NCBI GenBank assembly: GCA_030159075.1
Contig: BROG01000030.1
Coordinates: 677,501-741,500, forward strand
DNA length: 64,000 nt
Direction of reading: 5' to 3'
Source: Atrina japonica
Taxonomy: Eukaryota > Mollusca > Bivalvia > Pterioida > Pinnidae
In this document: positions 1-14,014 of the stretch, piece after piece
How the letters are laid out: the number at the start of each line of letters is the position of its first letter
How positions within the stretch are numbered: the stretch's first letter is position 1
Position numbers and translations under genes: made by a program
Notes under the pieces: generated by a model
Told to the model about the DNA's origin: nothing
Database searches by the model: none
The model's input: the letters and a program-made list of their open reading frames with translations, nothing else

Positions 1-1228
1 GATGCAAATCTGAAAAAAATTATATAGCTATATACAAAAATAAAACATTGCCCAAAGAGAAAAAAAAGTAATCTTATGACAATTTACAAAAAAAAAAAAT
101 GTTCAAATTGAAAAAACTGTCTTTGGCAGATAAGGTCATAATTTTAAAGATACACTCAGAATTTCATCATGTGAAGCAGAGGTTAAAATCCTTGATAAAA
201 CTTGAGTTTATATAATGATCAATAAACATAAATCATTCAGTTCGATGTTCATTATCAATGTACAGAAAGGATACTAGATGCTAAATAATTAGCTATAGGA
301 GATTGTGGCTATGGGATTTTTACAATTCAGTTTTATAGATAATTGTATAGACAGTGGATTTACACCTATAGACCATCTTGCTTAGGGACCAATTTACTAG
401 TACCACTATTAAAATTCGGCTTCTTGAAAATTTCTTAATAACTAAAGTAAAACTTTGTTAAACAGCCTCCGTTTGTTCAGCCCAAATTTGTCTTTATAAA
501 GAGGTTTGGCGGCAGGTTGAGGAAAATGAAATTATTGGGAAAATTGGATTGGACTTTCAAAAACTATGGTGTAAAGCGAGGTGGCAAATGAAACGAGGGG
601 CATTATAAAGAGGTTTTACTGTGCTAAATAATTACAGACTCTCATATAAGAGATAACTTTACAAATAAGAACATCACAAGTTTAATTCAGTTAGGTGGTT
701 TTAAGAGCTAGTTTCCACTGTATAAATGTAAGAGAATAACAAAGATGGAAAAGAAGCAGCCATTACTATACTAATAACATCACATACAAAATCATGTCTT
801 TTTAGTCTTTCAGTGTACAATGAAGGGTCCAAATAGCCAATTACACTTTACATTATCCTTGAGTACAAAATAATGAATGTTGATATTGTGAAGTGTAAAG
901 TGGGAGACATAATACATTGTTACATATAAGGAGATACTTATAGCCGTGTCTCTGATCAATGTGGAACAGCTTCAGGAAGGAAGTCCCACATGGAAAGTCT
1001 ACAAATGATACACATTCACCAATGAGATACACTTTATATATTAGCTCTAACTGTAATAGGCCTGTTACTGAGAGTTCTGCAATAACCTTGACTATCTCTT
1101 CCTACCTACCTAAGTCTTTTCCAAATGCAGGAAGTCTAATTCTTCCTCCATATTCAGCTCAATTGATTAATGTATTAGATAGTGTCTGTATTAATAAGTT
1201 GAAGAAATAAACATTTGTGTGCAGGCTT
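1..1228. other. AT-rich stretch, nothing recognised
   Basis: No exon, RNA gene or clear repeat was seen. It should be part of the PDE4 intron that follows the 94-nt UCR2 exon, if the next exon lies beyond the left edge. Confidence 0.5.
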
Positions 1229-2484
1229 GTGTGAAGGTGTGTGTGTGTGTGTGTGTTGGTGTGTGTGTCTGTCTGTCGGTATGTACAATGTATGTATGTA
1301 AATATGTATTTATCAATCTGTATCTGTCTGTACTTCTGTCTAAATATCTGTGTCTATACATCTGTCTATCTGACTGTATATGTGTGTCTATATATCTGTG
1401 TGTCTGTACATCTGTCTGTATATCAGTGCATCTGTACATCTGTGTGTATATCTGTCTGTCTGTACCTGTCTGTCTATATATCTGTGTCTGTACATCTGTC
1501 TGTATATGCATCTGTACATCTGTGTGTATATCTGTCTGTCTGTACCTGTCTGTCTATATATCTGTGTCTGTACATCTGTCTGTATATGTATCTGTACATC
1601 TGTGTGTATATCTGTCTGTCTGTACATCTGTACATCTGCCTATGTGTGCTGTACATGTTTGTATATGTGTGTCTGTATATCTGTGTCTGTATATATGTCT
1701 ATAAATCTGTATATCTGTCTATAAATCTGTATATCTGTCTGTCTGTACATCTGTCTGTACATCTGTGTCTGTTCATCTGTTTGTATATCTGTCAATTTGT
1801 ACATCTGTGTGTATATCTGTGCATATGTCCATCTGTCTATGTGTGCTGTATATCTATGCATCTGTACATCTGTGTCTGTACATCTGTATATCTGTTTCTG
1901 TACATGTCTGTACATCTGTGTGTCTGTATATCTGTGTCTGTACATCTGTCTGTCTGTATATCTGTGTATGTACATCTGTCTGTACATCTGTCATGCTGTA
2001 TATCTGTCTGACCATGTATCTATCTATATCTACATCTGTGTCTGTATATCTGTTTCTGTACATCTGTCTGTACATCTGTGTGTCTGTATATCTGTGTCTG
2101 TACATCTGTGTGTCTGCACATCTGTCTGTCTGTATATCTATGTATGTATATCTGTCTGTACATCTGTATATCTGTCATGCTGTATATCTGTCTGACCATG
2201 TATCTATCTATATCTACATCTGTGTGTCTGTATATCTGTGTCTGTACATCTGTGTCTGTACATCTGTCTGTCTGTCTGTACATCTGTCTGTCTGTATATC
2301 TATGTATGTACATCTGTCTGTACATCTGTCATGCTGTATATCTGTCTGACCATGTATCTATCTATATCTACATCAGTGTGTCTGTATATCTGTGTCTGTA
2401 CATCTGTCTGTACATCTGTATATCTGTCATGCTGTATATCTGTCTGACCATGTATCTATCTATATCTACATCTGTCTGTCTGTC
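1229..2484. repeat. TCTG/TGTA-rich array with nested higher-order repeats
   Basis: A GT run passes into 1.2 kb of mixed tctg, tgta and tatc words. Two levels of higher order are visible. An 80-bp period carries a 20-base block starting at 1441, 1521 and 1601. A block of about 48 bp beginning 'tgtcatgctgtatatctg' recurs near 1989, 2174, 2327 and 2426. Several frames stay open on both strands simply because the repeat words lack stops, so they are not genes. Confidence 0.95.
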
Positions 2485-3275
2485 ACATGGAGTGGATACA
2501 TGAAGTTCCTGTTTTCATGGCAATCTGATATGGGTTACATTTGTTTGCCACTATTCAATTTCCTACCTATACTCATCACTGAATAACAAAGCATGTGCTC
2601 AGTGGGATCTAATAAAAGATGAGGAATTGTAAGAGGAAAGGTCAAATGTAACAGGTCAGGACATAACATTGAGGTCACAGAGGTCACTAAACTCTTACAA
2701 TGTCAGATATGTCACATGTGAAGAACAAAACAGGGTTGTATTTACAGAACTCTGCAGGATCAATATAGAGTGCTTACAGCATTTCTGTATGTAAACATAA
2801 AATGAGTATAAAATCTTCACATCTTAATGAAGGGAACCAGTGATCCCGTCTAGTTCAAACATTAAAGGTTACTGAACTTTGCTTCTAATCTTACAAAATA
2901 TCGGAATGACAAATCATACCAAACTTATTGATCAATTCTGCAAACTAAAAAAAAAAACAACCGGTCAGTAATACAAATTTAATAAAAATGGTCGAAAGTC
3001 AAAAAATGACTGGGCAATAATCCAAGTATTACTAATTTATCTGATAAAGGATATGAATGTTTACGAACAGTATAGGGCAGTGTAATGACCATATGACATA
3101 CTAATTACATCAATGTATGTGACATACTAATTACATCAATGTATGTTATATTGAACTGCATGTCCCATTCTCTGTGGAATGGCAATGACTTGTTACATTG
3201 AAAAAATAAATGAGTACATCAAGCAAGTATATTAACCAGGTGAGTATACAAGGTATATCAAAGGAGTATATTGAT
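2485..3275. repeat. AT-rich stretch with one small tandem duplication
   Basis: A 26-bp segment starting gacatactaattac is present twice in direct contact at 3,095-3,146. Nothing else was recognised in this stretch. Confidence 0.7.
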
Positions 3276-3458
3276 TACAGTGGAACCTCTCTTATAAGAC
3301 CATCTTTCTGACAGACTAAAAGTAGACTTATTAGTGGGGTGGTCTCTAAGGTGAGATTCTTTTCATATTCAGTTATTTATCAAGAGACTGGAAATTTAAG
3401 GTCTGAACGGTGAGATGGTCTCTTAAACGAAGTGGTCTGCAGGTGAGGTTTCACTGTA
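3276..3458. mobile_element. MITE of the TACAGTGGAACC family
   Basis: A 183-bp element begins TACAGTGGAACCTC and ends GAGGTTTCACTGTA, so its ends are inverted repeats bounded by TA. Internal agacc and ggtct words repeat the same pairing. TA at both ends suggests Tc1/mariner-type mobilisation. Related copies are at 7,541, 21,419, 26,529, 27,376, 36,741, 42,028 and 54,065. Confidence 0.75.
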
Positions 3459-5252
3459 CTTCTAATGAGTATTTTGAGTAAATCGAGGAACTGACACTGG
3501 GAACTTCTACTTACAAGTTAAAAGATCTAAGATCTATCATTAGACCAAGCGGTCCATATATCAAATTTTATAAAAAAGCAATTTCAAAATACTTCCTATT
3601 CCTAGCAACATGAAATATACACTTTTAAATTCAATATTTATAGTCACAAAATAAATGTTTGATATAGGTTTTTATGGTACACAACACTCACAAAATTTAT
3701 TGAAATAATTTTTTGGGGGAATTCATTTCAATCAACTTTTCCTTAATTAACTTGTGACAACGAAATGACTAAGGAATTGTAGTTATGTATTGTTTTTAAC
3801 TTTGTTTAAGATCCTGTATTTAAATCATTTTACAATCCTGTATTCAGAAAATCCATTAACTTTTCAAACTAAAATTGTTTCATGAAAAGGATCTAAAGTC
3901 AATATAATGTGATTCTTGAATATCATTAGAAAGATTGATAATTTGATAAAGTGGCATCCTGGAAAAACAAAATTCATTTGCACGATTGATATTCACAAAA
4001 TCTATACGGTGAAAACATCAGGTAGATTTTCTGTCAAGTAATATAGGGACATAGGTTTTTATAACTCGATCTCTATGATCAATATCTTTGCTGAATCAGG
4101 TTATAAAGTCACTGCTATCAAATTTCTATCTGACCAATCAGAACCTATGTATAATGTATCATATGTCCTAGAACAAAATAAGGTAAATACCCTATATGTG
4201 TTGATACCAAAGACTGACACAAATATCCCCAAACAACAACAAAAGAATAAGAATAATGATAATAAATAGATAAATTAACACTGCTAGTTTCAACTACTTA
4301 GTGTGGATAATAAGTTAAAACATTGTTTGGAAACACTATTCATTGAGAAGTAAGCCATTTGTGAAAAATGTAAGGTCCCATAACTCCATCAAATGTTGGC
4401 CATAATCTAAGTCATTTATAGATCTTATTGATATAAAGTTACATACCAAATTTGGTCAAAAGTTATGGGAACCAAAATGTTGCAACAGATCAAAAACAAT
4501 TTTTTCTCCTGATATCTCAAATCGCCTCATGACAAGTACTAACCTTACATTACATGTATGTAGTCATACCAAAGTTTCAATCATTTAAAACTTAAGCTTT
4601 TTTTAACTACTGACTCTGCTTTCTGGCGGGCCCTGACTAAAATATTTTTTTTTATCAATAAGCAATATCTGGGGCTTTCAGTTTTCAGTGTATAATACCG
4701 AGGTGTTCAAATGATGTCAATGACTGATGCCTAACACGTTTCATCTATGTAACTTAAAGACATGATCTAAACTAAAATGTTGTCACGATTATATTTCAGA
4801 CATCATACTGAACCAAACAGACACTGCTAATGTATGTTCTAACATGAACAAAATAAGATAATAGGTTGTCAAGAAATTTATTTCATTATTTTTTTTTCAT
4901 CTCGGATCGTTTTTCTTGTTACGAACTCATTTAACACCTGAGAAAACATTTGTTTTTGAAAAACATACAATAATATCGGAGACAAGATTACAAGATGCTG
5001 TTATTACATCGGAGTATTATGCATCTGATATTGTATTGATATAAATGAGAAATATGGTCATGTGATACACTAAAGCTGGAAGATATGTGATTCCTGTCAA
5101 TATCAGATTTCAAAGTAAGTGTCACTTCTGATGATAATGGACATTTGTTCTTCTCATAGCTGTATGATTTATATCATGAGGTATATCTAACAAACAGGAG
5201 ACCTTAAGGAGAAAAAGACATTAGCCATCAAATGAAAAGCTTAGGGATCATA
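3459..5252. other. AT-rich stretch, nothing recognised
   Basis: No exon with plausible splice sites and no recognised repeat was seen on either strand. Short open frames such as 4,075-4,269 have no family features. Confidence 0.5.
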
Positions 5253-6206
5253 ACAGTAGGACATCTGCCACCAGAGTAGGTCATCTGTTGTCAGAGTAGG
5301 TCATCTGTTATCACAGTAGGTTACCTGTCATTACAGGTCATTGGTCAACACAGTACGCCATGTCATCAAAATCATCTGTCACAACAGGTCAACTGTCACC
5401 ACAGTAGGTGATCTGTCAGCACAGTAAGTCACCTGTAATCATACTAGGTCACATTAAGTCACCTGTCAACATGGTAGATCACCTGTCATCACAGTAAGTC
5501 ATGTCATCACAGTACAATGAGTCACTTGTCATCAATGTTGATCACTTGTTATCACAGAAAGTCAACCGTCATCACAGTAAGTCTGCTGTCACCACAGTAA
5601 GTCATGTCATTACAGTAGCTTATCTGTCATCACAGAAAGTCATCTGTCATCACAGTAAGTCACTTGTCATCAATGTAGATCATCTGTCATCACAGATAGT
5701 CAACTGTCATCACAGTTAGTCTGCTGTCACCACAGTAAGTCACCTTTCATTAAAGTAAGTCTACTGTTAACATGGTAAATCACCTGTCAACACAATGAGT
5801 CACCTGTTATCACATAAAGTCAATTTTCATCATAGTAAGTCTGTTGTCACCACAATAAGTCACCTGTCAACATGGTAGGTCACCTGTGATCACAGAAGGT
5901 CACCTGTGATCACAATGAGTCACCTGTCATCACAGTAGGTTACCTGTTATCACAGTAGGTCAGCTGCCATCACAGTAAGTTACCTGTTATCACAGTAAGT
6001 TATCTGTCATTGCAGTAAGTCACCTGTCATCACAGTAGGTCAGCTGCCATCACAGTAAGTTACCTGTTATCATAGTAAGTCATCTGTCATTGCAGTAAGT
6101 CACCTGTCATCACAGTAGGTCAGCTGCCATCACAGTAAGTTACCTGTTATCACAGTAAGTCACCTGTCATCACAGTACGTCAGCTGCCATCACAGTAGGT
6201 CACCTG
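5253..6206. repeat. 20-bp tandem array with an E-box in each unit
   Basis: About 47 units of consensus cagtaagtcacctgtcatca. Most units carry a CANNTG core (CACCTG, CAGCTG or CATCTG). Units are degenerate on the left. On the right they are organised in an 80-bp higher-order block, in which the same 60-base stretch recurs near 6,013 and 6,093. The array is non-coding. Confidence 0.95.
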
Positions 6207-7540
6207 ATAGTATTTTGTTTGACTTACAACACATATTACAAAGTTTGTTTTGCTTCCTGAAATCTTTTTGGACCTGAAGGAATATAGATCTATAATATGT
6301 ATAAGTATCCTGTTTTTCTATCAACAAGTTTTGTTAATATTTATTTAATTAAAGTTTTCCATATTTTTGGGGACATCATCTGCTTGAACAAGACGTAGGT
6401 GCTTTTTATGTTTGTTTTTATCTATATTTTCATTTGTCTCCTTATCTGTTGTTATTGTTTTATTTTGTTTTTGTTTATTATTTTCTAAAAGTAAGAATCA
6501 TTACATCATCAACTTTGTATCAACTTTTCCTCGGCAAAATAATACATGTTCCCAGCAAATCACATTGTTATCCTAGCTGGAAGCTACAAACAGTGCTGAA
6601 GGACTTAAAACTTTCATATAAAGGTCTAATAAATGTCATACATATTTTGGAAACATTGTCAGCAAAACTGATATCTGTTTTTTAAATGCAAATGAAATCA
6701 GAGTAAAATCTATTATATTTTATTTAATGGTGCTGGTTTTGAGTGTATAAACACAAATCATATCACAACATGCATTAAAATCAACTAACTGGTATCTCTG
6801 TACAACATACAATAATGTTTGTATCAATATCATTTACAAAACATTGTTTTATTATACAATGTTGACAAATTGGCGCCACATGCGGCACTCAGTGCCAGCA
6901 TAATTGTAAAACACTTAACTTCTTAATTATGGGAACAGATAATGAGAACGGAGCAAACTGTAAGGAGAGTTTTTTCAAAGAAAGGGGATAAATATTAAAT
7001 GCAGACGCAAGACATGCCAATAATTATTCTGATGCTTGCTGTGGAGTTCACTCAGGACGCACAATATGGAAATCGTGACAAAACTCTACAAAGTTTAAAA
7101 AGAACTGCCAAGAGTCTGAGAGTGTGGGTTAACCGCATATGCGTATTTGTTCGTTAAACATCCAGTTGTGAATCCTTAAAACCCCACATTTAAATGGCGA
7201 TAAAAAAGATGAATACTTTTGATATTCAGTCGAGGGTATTAACACATCTTTCTCTTTATTTTAAGTATTTGGTTGTCTGTCTTCATACAAAAACTTAAGA
7301 ACTGCCAAAATCTATGAACATCTGTGTAAAGTAACTGAGGAACAACATAGCCGCTATCAGATCTTAAATATTTATTTATCAAAGTCATACTTGCGCAAAT
7401 ACAAGTAAAACTGCAGTCTATAAGATTAGTAAATATTTGATCACTGACGGCATCATTGTTAAGAAACTTTACAAGATATACATACAACAGTAACTGCACC
7501 CTATTATGTTGTATTAGTTTTTGGTAATAATATCTTTGTA
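6207..7540. other. AT-rich stretch, nothing recognised
   Basis: No exon, RNA gene or repeat could be supported here. Confidence 0.5.
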
Positions 7541-7724
7541 ATACTGTAAAACCTGTTTTAGTGACTACCTGTGTATAAAGACCACCTGGTCACAATGACT
7601 GTTTTTTCCTGTCCCCAATAGTACAATATGTGTACCAATCAACATCTATATAAACACCACCTCACTATAAAGACCGGTTTATCTGTGTCCCTAAGGAGAT
7701 CGTTATATACAAGTTTCACCGTAT
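7541..7724. mobile_element. degenerate copy of the TACAGTGGAACC MITE family
   Basis: It starts tactgtaaaacctg and ends caagtttcaccgta, with the family's internal agacc words. The ends pair imperfectly, so this is an old copy. Confidence 0.5.
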
Positions 7725-7816
7725 TGGTATTATATTGAAATACTAATAATACAAAAATAGTTTGATAAAATTTACCCACAAAAACCAATTGATGAAGAAA
7801 TTGCTTGTTTAAAAAA

Positions 7817-8190
7817 AAACAAGAGGTCAATGGGCCTTAATGTTAGCCTGAGAAATATATGGCTTATATATTGTACTTTTAGCCTGTTAACCATTATATG
7901 CTAAAAAATGCCTAACTTAGTCATAGTATTAAGATTGTTAAGATAAACAAAGAAATTTTGTTTCCTCATTATCTGAAATCTATTCATCAAATCTCGCCAT
8001 CATTATTGTTATGCATACATAATTTCACTTCTAATACATTTAAATTGCAGAATTACGGGGCACATGAAGGGTTATCTCCCCTCTGTTGGTATTTCCTTGG
8101 GGGAGAATATATTTTCCCTCTGTTGAAATTTCCCTGGGGTTATAATATATTTCTTTCTGAGATTATTTCACTTATGGTCCAAAATAGGTG
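7817..8190. repeat. dispersed repeat with an AAGAGGTCAATGGGCC start
   Basis: The segment opens aacaagaggtcaatgggcc. A diverged relative opens acaagagtccaaaagagcc near 11,812. I associate this style of opening with mollusc interspersed repeats, but that is a weak memory. The right edge is approximate. The region also holds a small duplication around tttccttggggg and tttccctgggg (8,088-8,145). Confidence 0.35.
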
Positions 8191-10046
8191 AAAGGGCTAC
8201 AAGGTATTACATATAAAACATGAAAGATATTGAGGCAGAAGTTCTTTAAATGTGTCCTCTAATTTTTTTTGGAAGTATGGAAGACCTTTGAACCAATAAT
8301 TTTGAAATTTTTTTGCTCTTTTGCCAGACCCTTTATAGCACATGTAAATGTCCCCCTCCCCCATTTATAAGGTCATAAATATCCAGATTTTATTTTTATT
8401 CATAGACACTGACTAAAAGTTCTACACATCAACTGAAGAACTGGTTCTTGAGAATATTATTTTAAAAATGTATTATCCCCTTTTAGCCCTATGTGGGCCC
8501 CCTTATGCTTGCCAGCAATGAACCATTCTAAAAATGAAATAGTGGTTCTAATAATTCTGCATAAGTAAAATTGTGGAGTCTAATTTTTACTTAGTTTAAA
8601 TTGTCAAATTTTTGAAATGATACACTAGAAAATCACACCCAAGAAACCAATGGAATTTGGAAACATTCTCTTTTTAACACTGAAAATTTATTGAAATGTA
8701 ATAAGAAATGGATTCACAATAATTTTTTGAAAAAAATGTGGTTTGATATATAATATATAGTAAAAATTAAAAGTGTATGAGTGTTAATTACAATACAATT
8801 AAAAATCAAAACCATTTACAATATTTCATTTTCCGAATGTTATCATAAGAGATATCAACCAGTAGGTAATATGCGCTGAAAGTCATGTACAAAATTGCTG
8901 TCATTTTTGTCTTTTCTGTAAACAAATGTTTGGAAGTACATAATTACATACAAATAATTTATCAACATATAGTTATACAAAATTAAAAATTTTTTAGGTA
9001 AACGTGAATAACTGCACATGATGCTTTTCAAATTCCCTGGATAAAAGTTATGAGGTATTATTTCCTGCTGTGTTTAGTAATGTTAGATGTTCACATATCA
9101 CAAGCTTGTACCGGTAATAGATTGTAAAACTAAAACAAAACTCATTCCCCTGAGAACCGACTCTCGAGATGTCAGTAGGTTGTACATGTATATGACAGTA
9201 TTGAGTTCAACCTGCGAGAACAAAAGCTAAGCATGTATATTTCATTATATTCTGCAATAAGTAATAAGGCCAATATCATATATGACGTCAAATTTCTAAA
9301 AAAATTCTAGTTTCAACAAATGAATCATCAGATTTGTAACTTACGGAAAATTCCTTTCATGTATGATAACTACAACTTTGAAATATACATGTATTGTAGA
9401 TTTACTTGGCATGAGAATATATCTGTATACAGGAGAAAAGAAAGGGAAATAGAAAGAGAGGGAAGGAGAGAGAGAGAGAGAGAGAGAGAAAGAATGAGAA
9501 ATTTTCTTCACAGCACTTAAATAGTACTTAAGTAAATGAGATACAATTGAGTTGAAGTATCCCTCTTGAAACCTGATTGTAAGGAACCATCTACATATCT
9601 AGGTCATAAGGTCAAAATGCATGACAAAAAATAAAAATAAATGTATAATAAAGCTGACAAAAATATTGAAAAGAGGGTGTAGGTGGATGTCTTGTCCTGT
9701 CTTTTGTAATATAAATAGGTATCCAACAATTAGTAGATCTCCAGTGCCTAATTATAATTAAGTAAAGGGCACTTTATATGTATGGTGGTGATTCTAAAGC
9801 AACCCAACTCTAGCATCTCCTAGAGCTGATAAACTGGGAACCAATACAAAAAAAACCTAAATAAATAAATTAGAAAAAAAATTAAATTAACCCACTCAAC
9901 CACAAAGAAGAATGGTAAGTCTACAAGTGGCTTTCCTCCTTAACAATATGGATTCAACTTTTCCCTTATTTCATAAGATATACAAGGTATCTGTCAAATA
10001 TCATGGATAACCTAATTCTTTTTTGTGTCATCAAATATAAAAGAAA
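8191..10046. other. AT-rich stretch with a short GA microsatellite
   Basis: A purine-rich tract with a pure (AG)n core lies at about 9,464-9,489. Apart from that nothing was recognised. Confidence 0.55.
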
Positions 10047-10320
10047 GAGCCCACCTGGCTCAGTCAGTAGCGCGCTTGACTCTTGATTGTAAAGTTGTGA
10101 GTTCAAGTCCAGCTGGCAGCAGATTGGTTTCCTGTCCTACGGATGAGACAGTAAAAATTGAGGTCCCGTGTCACAGTAGGTGTCTGCATGTTAAAGAACC
10201 CTCACTGCTCAATGGCCGTAAGGCCAAACTTTGAAGCCCTTCACCCGCATTGGTGATGTCTCCTTATGAGTGAAAGATTCTTCAGTGGGACATTAAACAA
10301 CAATACAACCAACTAACCAA
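10047..10320 (+). mobile_element. tRNA-derived SINE, copy 1
   Basis: The tRNA-like head has an A box (TGGCTCAGTCA, 10 of 11 to TRGYNNARNNG) at 10,056 and a B box (AGTTCAAGTCC) at 10,100. A body of about 170 bp follows (ggtcccgtgtcacagtaggt, ctcactgctcaatggccgta) and ends cattaaacaacaatacaacc. The same body is found at 33,498. The retained tRNA-like spacing makes this the more complete copy. Target-site duplications could not be defined. Confidence 0.85.
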
Positions 10321-12937
10321 TATGAACTAAATGTTTTAAAGGTGAATGTTGTTGTAAGACAGATATCACAAATATAATAAAGCCAGGATCTTTGAGGATG
10401 TATGCACATAATATGGAACCTGCAAAGGACATCAACTAATCTATTTCTCTGCTGTATGTTCTTTGTAGGTACAGAATAATATCAATAATTCTCATTTGTT
10501 GTTTTATATTCTAGTATCTTGCTGTTTTACACCAACCATTCTAAATTGACATCAGAAGTTCTGATGACATAAAATCAAATATGTAAATTCTTTTGATTTT
10601 CTTTTACCTGTTATTGTATGTAAAAACATTGTTTACATGCAGTGGATGTTTATAATCTTATAAGTACATCACATTCAAGTTGTGAAAACAGATTTGGCAC
10701 AAAATATCTATCAAATTTTCCCATTCCATCTCTGTCACAACAAGATTACAGTAAGGTTATAAGGTGACCCCCTGCATGACTCGTCTCCTTGCTGTTTTAA
10801 TTTATGAAAATTTATATTTCTTATCTATCTCAAACTAAATAGACCAAATGAGGATTTCTAAAACAGCGATTTTGGTAATAAAAACAAAACTCAAAAGCAC
10901 TATGCTTTTAGAAGAAAATAAAATCAGTTATGCTAGACACAACATAAGATTTAAATTAACATATGACTACAATGCTTTTATTTTAACAAAGCCAGGGGGA
11001 TGTATATTACAAGCACAGATGATGTAAATGAAACACCCCCTGCATTAGCTATGGAAAAAATGATCCCTCACGCAAGAGAAGTGATTGATCTGCAGTTAAA
11101 TTTAATGCTGCTTTTTATGGTTGAACATACATAATATTGTGACGCCATGACAAAGTAAGAAATAAATAAAGGAGAAAATGATGAAGCAGTTTCCTGCCAG
11201 TCTGACTCTAAATATAAAATAGGTCATTAATAGATCCGAGATTTTGTTAAAAGCTGCAAAGACGATATGTCAGCCACTACCTACATATTCGTTATGAATG
11301 AGTCTCAAGATAACAAGCGCTCTGGTAACTTCGTGCAACATATGTTCTTTATTAAAACAGGAAGTCAACGAGTGTCTAGCAGAAATCCGTGTTGGCTTAA
11401 TTATTACTACAAACAAAGGTCTGTACTTTGATATGTACATGGTCGCTCAGGTGTAAGAAATAGAAACATGTGTGGGAGATGCAGTCATCAATTTAGGTAC
11501 TTTACAGCAAGAACGATATATTCTGTGCCAAAAGAACTAAGAAGAGCCTAGAAATAAAACCAAAATTTGTTTCAATGACTGCCAAAGAAAACCTTAGTAT
11601 TTGGATAATGTAAGGTTTGGTCCTAGAAAATATTCATCTTTAATAGCTATGTCAATGCAAATAAAGATTCAGTTACATTAAAATTTCATCCATTGAGTAT
11701 TCATGATAATATGTCTCACAGAAACATGTGGGTGATATTGTTGAGACAATGATAATCTTTCAGTTTAATATGGAGCAAAAAAATATGGAATATTCTTATC
11801 ATAGATAGATAGACAAGAGTCCAAAAGAGCCTAATGGTAACCGGAATCTTAAGCATTAAACTTTCGGGTTCCTATAGGAACCTGCCCCCTTTTCACTGAA
11901 AACTATGAAGTTGTAATCCTTTGGGTTACGGCCAATCAGATTTGGTTTAAATCTGTCGACTACTGTATGAGAAAAGTCATTAAAATGAAAAGTTAAAGGA
12001 TGAAACATACGGACATGAAAGGGATAATAGGCTTGTCACTGTGTGCATTTGGCTAAGGTGACAACTGTTTTTTTTTTTCAAGCTGGATTTATAAAAATGT
12101 GACCATTGGGCATATGTTTATATAACAAATTTGTATATAAAATAGCAAAAAGCTCTCCAATTACACCAAATATAGTCATATTTAATGCTTTCCAAACAAG
12201 GGTGAATTTTGGACAAATTTGAATATTAGGCAAAACAATACTCAAAGTATATTCAAACTCTATAGTTTCAAAATTTCCTGTCACATAAATTTGTACTGTA
12301 GTGAAATATCACAGAATTTATTCCAACAATCTTACCACTCGAAACATTACTGACAACTAACGTCCAATGATAAATTGAAGCACTAAAAGTATGGAGACTA
12401 ATTCTTGATAATTCAAACCGAAATCAATGGTGGCTGTATCTCTTATATCTTATGTGCTATGCAAGGAGAGCGAGACAGAGAGAGATTCCTAGATGAAAAG
12501 ACAAAAAATCTAACCTGGATTTAAGAGAATTAAGATAAATGCCACAAAAATGTGTATATACAGAGCTCCGTGATGGTCTGATATTTTTTATGTTGATATC
12601 TAAGCATTCATGTAATAGTGTTGATAATACCCACTGCACTAGTTTCATGATCGCTGAATTAATATCTACACAAGTCAAATGTAAGCTGTAAATAGATGGG
12701 GGAAAAATACATTTATGTAGCATGAATTTGTGTCTTTCTTTTCTTTTATAGTGTCCCAGGGAATACTCCTTTACATGCTTTATTCTTGTTCTAGTCCCTT
12801 AGTTTTTAGACGTCTAATTGTCATGTAACCCATAATATGGCTTTAGTTCCAGAGGCAGCAACTCTACCATCCCAACAAACAAGTTAAAATGTATAGCAAA
12901 ACTACTAACAAACTTAGTCATGCAAACTGAACTGGCG
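10321..12937. other. AT-rich stretch, nothing firm
   Basis: Apart from the diverged acaagagtcc repeat near 11,812-11,905, I see no exon, RNA gene or tandem array here. Confidence 0.5.
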
Positions 12938-14014
12938 ACTCTGCCTCACTATCAACAGTACTAGAAACTGCCAATCACTGACAACAGTACTAGAGACTGC
13001 CAATCACTGACAACAGTACTAGAGACTGCCAATCATTGACAACAGTACTAGAAACTGCCAATCACTGACAACAGTACTAGAGACTGCCAATCACTGACAA
13101 CAGTACTAGAGACTGCCAATCACTGATCACTGGCAACAGTACAAGAGACTGGAAATCACTGGCAACAGTACTAGAGACTGCCAATCACTGGCAACAGTAC
13201 TAGAAACTGCCAATCACTGGCAACAGTACTAGAGACTGCCAATCACTGACAACAGTACTAGAGACTGCCAATCACTGGCAACAGTACTAAAGACTGCAAA
13301 TCTCTGGCAACAGTACTAGAGACTGCAAATCACTGACAGCAGTAACAAAGACTGTCAGCCACTGATAAAAGTACTGGAAACTTTGTCACACACTGACATC
13401 AGTACTAGAAACTGCCAATCACTGGCAACAGTACTAGAGACTGCCAATCACTGACAACAGTACAAGAGACTGCCAATAATTGACAATAGTACTAGAGACT
13501 GCCAATCACTGACAATAGTACAAGAGACTGCCAATCACTAGCAGCAGTACTAGAGACTGCCAATCACTAGCAGCAGTACTAGAGACTGCCAATCACTGGC
13601 AGTAGTACTAGAGACTGCCAATCACTGGCAACAGTACTAGAGACTGCCAGTCACTGATACTAGTCCTGGAAACTTTGTGCCACACTGACAACAGCACTTG
13701 AGACTACCAATCACTGACAACAGTACCAGAAAAATTGTCATACTGACAACAGTAACAGAGACTGTCAGCCACTGACAATACTACTGGGAACTTAGTCAGC
13801 CACTGACAACAGTACTAGAGACAGCATTTCATTGACAACAGTACTAGAGACAGCATTACATTGACAACAGTACTAGAGATGGCCTATCACTGAAAACAAT
13901 ATCAGAGACTGCCAATCACTGACAACAGTACAAGCAACATAGCCATACTGACAATAATAACAGAAACTATCAGCCACCAACAACAGATTTGGAAATTTTG
14001 TCAAAAACTGACAA
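12938..14014. repeat. 29-bp minisatellite next to the PDE4 donor
   Basis: About 36 units of a 29-bp repeat (core gacaacagtactagagac followed by tgccaatcact). Identity is high in the middle, and units are diverged or broken toward 13,650-14,014. The last recognisable unit (aaaactgacaata) ends about 8 bases from the donor of the 94-nt UCR2 exon, so the downstream intron starts inside the array. Confidence 0.95.

Noticed and set aside
959..1210. 83-codon plus-strand frame
   Set aside because: No protein-like pattern, no splice sites fitting PDE4, and it is on the opposite strand to the gene.
1219..2503. Open frames up to 256 codons on both strands
   Set aside because: They are translations of the TCTG/TGTA array, open on both strands because the words lack stops.
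10047..10120. Functional tRNA gene
   Set aside because: The head lacks a full acceptor stem pairing and is followed by a SINE body that is present again at 33,498.
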